Of a stretch of 15,558 bases of DNA, positions 13,240-15,558 are shown in pieces. Within the stretch, counting starts at the first letter, position 1, and each line of letters begins with the position of its first letter. The stretch spans positions 1 through 15,558 of the forward strand of contig JAGLYE010000012.1 of NCBI GenBank assembly GCA_023132505.1, in the 5' to 3' direction. Both the position numbers and the translations under genes were made by a program. The DNA comes from Bacteroidales bacterium. Its GTDB lineage: Bacteria; Bacteroidota; Bacteroidia; Bacteroidales; B18-G4. The notes under the pieces were generated by a model. The model did no database searches, was not told the origin of the DNA, and saw only the letters and a list, made by a program, of their open reading frames with translations.

Positions 13240-14171
13240 TAAAACATCTCAAATATGAGCATATCGACAAGGAAAAGTGGGATGACTGCATCAGCAATTC
13301 CTTCAATGGGGTGATCTATGCCTATTCATGGTTCCTGGATGTGGTTTGTGAGGAATGGGAAGCTTTGGTAGAAGGCGACTACGACAGGGTATTTCCGATA
13401 AATTTCAGGAAAAAGGCAGGAGTGAATATCATCTACCAGCCATTTTTTACACAACAGCTTGGGGTATTCTCGAAAACCGGGCTCACTCCGGAAGTAATAA
13501 ATAACTTTCTGAAGGCCATTCCCCGAAAATACAAGGTCATCGACCTGAACCTGAACATACATAATAAGCCCGACCTTCCGGGCTTTGAATATTCGCTACA
13601 GATAAATCACGAGCTTGATCTGATCGGTGATTATGCTGCCCTCAGGAGCAATTACGCAACAAATACCCGTCGTAACCTGGTAAAGACTGAGTCAGCAGGG
13701 CTTTCCATTGTTAAGGGAATCAAACCTGATGATGTTATTGATCTTTTCAGGGCCAACCGGGGCAGGAATATAAAGGTACTGAAAGATGCCAATTACCTTA
13801 AGCTTAAAAGATTGATCTACACATGCATCTATAAGGGAATTGCATGCGTTTATGGGGTTTATACCGAAAACAATGTTTTATGTGCAGGAGCTGTATTCCT
13901 CGAAAGCAATAAGAAATCCGTGTTCTTCTTTTCCGGGCTCAGCAGTGACGGCCGGGATCAAAGAGCCATGTTTTTCCTGATAGACCATTTTATAAAAGAT
14001 CACTCGAATAAGCACCTGACGCTTGATTTTGATGGTTCGAACAATGAAGCGCTGGCCCGTTTTTATAAAAGTTTCGGTTCAACGAGAATTGATTTTATGA
14101 GGATCAGCCGCAATACACTTCCTTCCTGCCTGAAAATCCCTTTAAAGTTTTATCGGAAGATGCGGTCATAA
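13236..14171 (+). CDS. FemAB-like / GNAT-fold (BioF2-like, Acetyltransf_6) transferase
   Basis: A 311-residue protein of the FemAB-related GNAT-fold superfamily. The motif NTRRNLVKTESAG (143-155) matches the RRN-K segment of FemAB-like proteins. The C-terminal half (DANYLKLKRLI, LCAGAVFLES, DFDGSNNEALARFYKSFGS) matches the Acetyltransf_6 pattern. FemA/FemB/FemX proteins attach amino acids to peptidoglycan precursors from aminoacyl-tRNA. Relatives occur in exosortase/exopolysaccharide clusters. It overlaps deacetylase 2 at ATGA, so translation is coupled. A tRNA-independent donor such as the adjacent carrier protein is possible but unproven. It is the last gene of the cluster, 40 bp before the permease, which has its own promoter box. 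Confidence 0.75.
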   Translation: MIKHLKYEHIDKEKWDDCISNSFNGVIYAYSWFLDVVCEEWEALVEGDYDRVFPINFRKKAGVNIIYQPFFTQQLGVFSKTGLTPEVINNFLKAIPRKYKVIDLNLNIHNKPDLPGFEYSLQINHELDLIGDYAALRSNYATNTRRNLVKTESAGLSIVKGIKPDDVIDLFRANRGRNIKVLKDANYLKLKRLIYTCIYKGIACVYGVYTENNVLCAGAVFLESNKKSVFFFSGLSSDGRDQRAMFFLIDHFIKDHSNKHLTLDFDGSNNEALARFYKSFGSTRIDFMRISRNTLPSCLKIPLKFYRKMRS

Positions 14172-14175
14172 TTTG

Positions 14176-14183
14176 TACATTTG
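14176..14183 (+). promoter_or_regulatory. -7 promoter box for the ABC permease
   Basis: TACATTTG fits TAnnTTTG, 28 bp ahead of the ATG at 14212. No TTTG is visible at the -33 distance. It suggests the permease may be transcribed apart from the cluster. Confidence 0.45.
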
Positions 14184-14211
14184 TTGAACAGCTGCCTAAA
14201 GGCATAATTTC

Positions 14212-15453
14212 ATGAAATTACTGGCCTCAGAGAATATCAAAATTGCCATTGATGCAGTCAAAAGCCATAAGCTGCGGTCATGGCTTACCATTGGCATCAT
14301 CGCTTTTGGGATCATGGCCCTGGTGGGTATCCTGACTTCCATTGATGCGGTTAAGTATTTCCTGAAGGATAATTTCAGTATGATGGGGGCAAATACCTTC
14401 ACCATCCGGAATCGATCTTTAAGGATACATGTTGGCGGCAAAGCTCCCAAAAGTGAATACTACAGGACTATTACCTATGATGAAGCTGTGGAATTTAAGG
14501 AAAGCTTTGACTTTCCCGCTTCCACAAGCATCAGTATATGGGGTACCGGTATTGCAACTATAAAATATAAGTCGGAAAAGACCAGTCCCAATGTGGGTGT
14601 GATCGGCGGAGATGAGAACTATGTTGAGAATGCCGGCTATGATATGGAGAAAGGCCGCAATATGTCACAGACTGAAATACGGGATGGGAGGCATGTTGTT
14701 ATCATTGGAAGCGAGATAGTAAATACAATATTCAAAAATGATGAAGACCCTTTAGATAAAGTAATTTCTATTGGCCCTGGAAAATACAGGGTTATCGGGG
14801 TCCTCCAGGAAAAAGGTTCCAGTGCGGGATTTTCCGGCGACAGAAGGTGCATTGTCCCCCTGAACAATGTACGGCGTTATTTTTCAAGGTCAAATATGAA
14901 TTACAACATCGCCATTAAATCCGAGAACCCGCAAAGAATGGAAGCTGCCATCAATGAGGCAACCGGCTTGTTTCGGATAGTCCGGGATGTCCCGTTTGGG
15001 GAAGAAGAGAATTTTGCCATCATTAAGAGCGATAATATTGTGGAAATGTTAAATGATTTCCTTAAGGAGATCAAGGTAGGAGCCATCGTTATCGGTATCA
15101 TTACACTTTTTGGTGCCGTGATCGGCCTGATGAACATCATGCTGGTTTCCGTTTCAGAGAGAACCCGTGAGATTGGTCTTCGTAAAGCCGTTGGAGCGAA
15201 TCGCCGGCGTATACTCTATCAGTTTCTTGTTGAGGCTATCGTGATTGGCCAGCTGGGTGGTGTCTTCGGGATCATCCTCGGGATCATTATCGGAAATGCT
15301 GTTTCCGGTCTCATCGGAAGTGATTTCATCGTCCCCTGGGAATGGATTGGTCTTGGTGTCAGCCTTTGTCTGCTTGTTGCCCTGCTTTCCGGTATCCTCC
15401 CCGCCATTAAAGCAGCCAAGCTGGATCCTATTGAATCCCTCCGCCATGAATAA
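14212..15453 (+). CDS. MacB/FtsX-type ABC transporter permease
   Basis: A 413-residue permease with the MacB layout: TM1 at ~22-44 (LRSWLTIGIIAFGIMALVGI), a large periplasmic MacB_PCD-like domain to ~285, then three C-terminal helices (~289-311, 338-366, 377-400). The motif SERTREIGLRKAVGA lies just after TM2, and the ending LDPIESLRHE is typical of complete family members. This family couples ATP hydrolysis to export of lipoproteins, peptides or macrolides by a mechanotransmission cycle, and often has adaptor and ATPase partners. Neither is in the window, so they may lie just downstream. Whether it serves the neighbouring cluster is not shown. The length matches the family (about 400-415). 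Confidence 0.93.
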   Translation: MKLLASENIKIAIDAVKSHKLRSWLTIGIIAFGIMALVGILTSIDAVKYFLKDNFSMMGANTFTIRNRSLRIHVGGKAPKSEYYRTITYDEAVEFKESFDFPASTSISIWGTGIATIKYKSEKTSPNVGVIGGDENYVENAGYDMEKGRNMSQTEIRDGRHVVIIGSEIVNTIFKNDEDPLDKVISIGPGKYRVIGVLQEKGSSAGFSGDRRCIVPLNNVRRYFSRSNMNYNIAIKSENPQRMEAAINEATGLFRIVRDVPFGEEENFAIIKSDNIVEMLNDFLKEIKVGAIVIGIITLFGAVIGLMNIMLVSVSERTREIGLRKAVGANRRRILYQFLVEAIVIGQLGGVFGIILGIIIGNAVSGLIGSDFIVPWEWIGLGVSLCLLVALLSGILPAIKAAKLDPIESLRHE

Positions 15454-15506
15454 CCTTTAAGAGTTCCTAGTTCCGTGTGCCTAGTGCCGAGCGGCTATTT
15501 GGAGTT

Positions 15507-15558
15507 GTTAGACTGTTAAACTGTTAAATTGTTAAATTCAACCCAACACCCAACACCC
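15507..15558. repeat. Octamer and heptamer tandem repeats in the terminal intergenic DNA
   Basis: Four consecutive 8-bp units lie at 15507-15538: GTTAGACT, GTTAAACT, GTTAAATT, GTTAAATT. They are followed by CCCAACA heptamers (15542-15555) and a partial CCC to the window edge. Just before, 15465-15490 has the near-repeats CCTAGTTCC and CCTAGTGCC. No gene or RNA is visible in 15454-15558. Confidence 0.75.

Overview
The window looks like chromosomal DNA from a Bacteroidota bacterium, probably Bacteroidales or Marinilabiliales-like. Three things support this: several genes are preceded by the Bacteroidota sigma promoter element TAnnTTTG, Shine-Dalgarno sequences are mostly absent, and the protein families present are typical of the phylum (LytTR regulator with a membrane segment, two-domain secreted M16 peptidase, DUF7033-type polysaccharide deacetylases, FemAB/GNAT proteins). 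No rRNA, tRNA, transposase, phage gene or CRISPR array was seen.

Left part (1-6036), mostly housekeeping genes. It holds the 3' end of a membrane-anchored LytTR transcription factor, a PlsC-like lysophospholipid acyltransferase (minus strand), a secreted 936-residue M16 zinc peptidase with a well-formed promoter, and dnaX (minus strand). Each convergent gene junction carries a repeat: an exact 42-bp tandem duplication at 523-607, and a perfect 36-bp palindrome plus an extra half-copy at 4245-4302 that probably acts as a bidirectional terminator. dnaX contains an A8 run directly after the clamp-loader core. It is followed by a stop codon two codons into the -1 frame, so a short gamma form made by slippage or frameshifting is plausible.

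Right part (6197-14171), the interesting region. It is a tight, co-directional cluster of eight genes: polysaccharide-deacetylase-like protein 1, an alpha/alpha-toroid protein, a stand-alone amino-acid-type adenylation enzyme, an acyl/aminoacyl carrier protein, a GNAT acetyltransferase, an AAC(3)/Antibiotic_NAT-fold acyltransferase, polysaccharide-deacetylase-like protein 2, and a FemAB-like transferase. Most junctions are overlaps or very short gaps. The adenylation enzyme and carrier resemble DltA and DltC, but no DltB or DltD is present. Three structurally different acyltransferases stand where those would be. My inference is a glycan or lipid tailoring pathway: a deacetylase exposes amines on a cell-surface polymer or precursor, and an activated amino or other acid on the carrier, or acyl-CoA, is attached to them. 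The first deacetylase paralogue has lost two residues that the second keeps, which suggests it is a non-catalytic partner.

The cluster is followed by a MacB/FtsX-type ABC permease with its own promoter element (14212-15453). After it comes intergenic DNA with short tandem repeats that runs off the window. The divergent dnaX / cluster region (6037-6196) has a near-perfect inverted repeat whose arms lie at similar distances upstream of the two -7 boxes.
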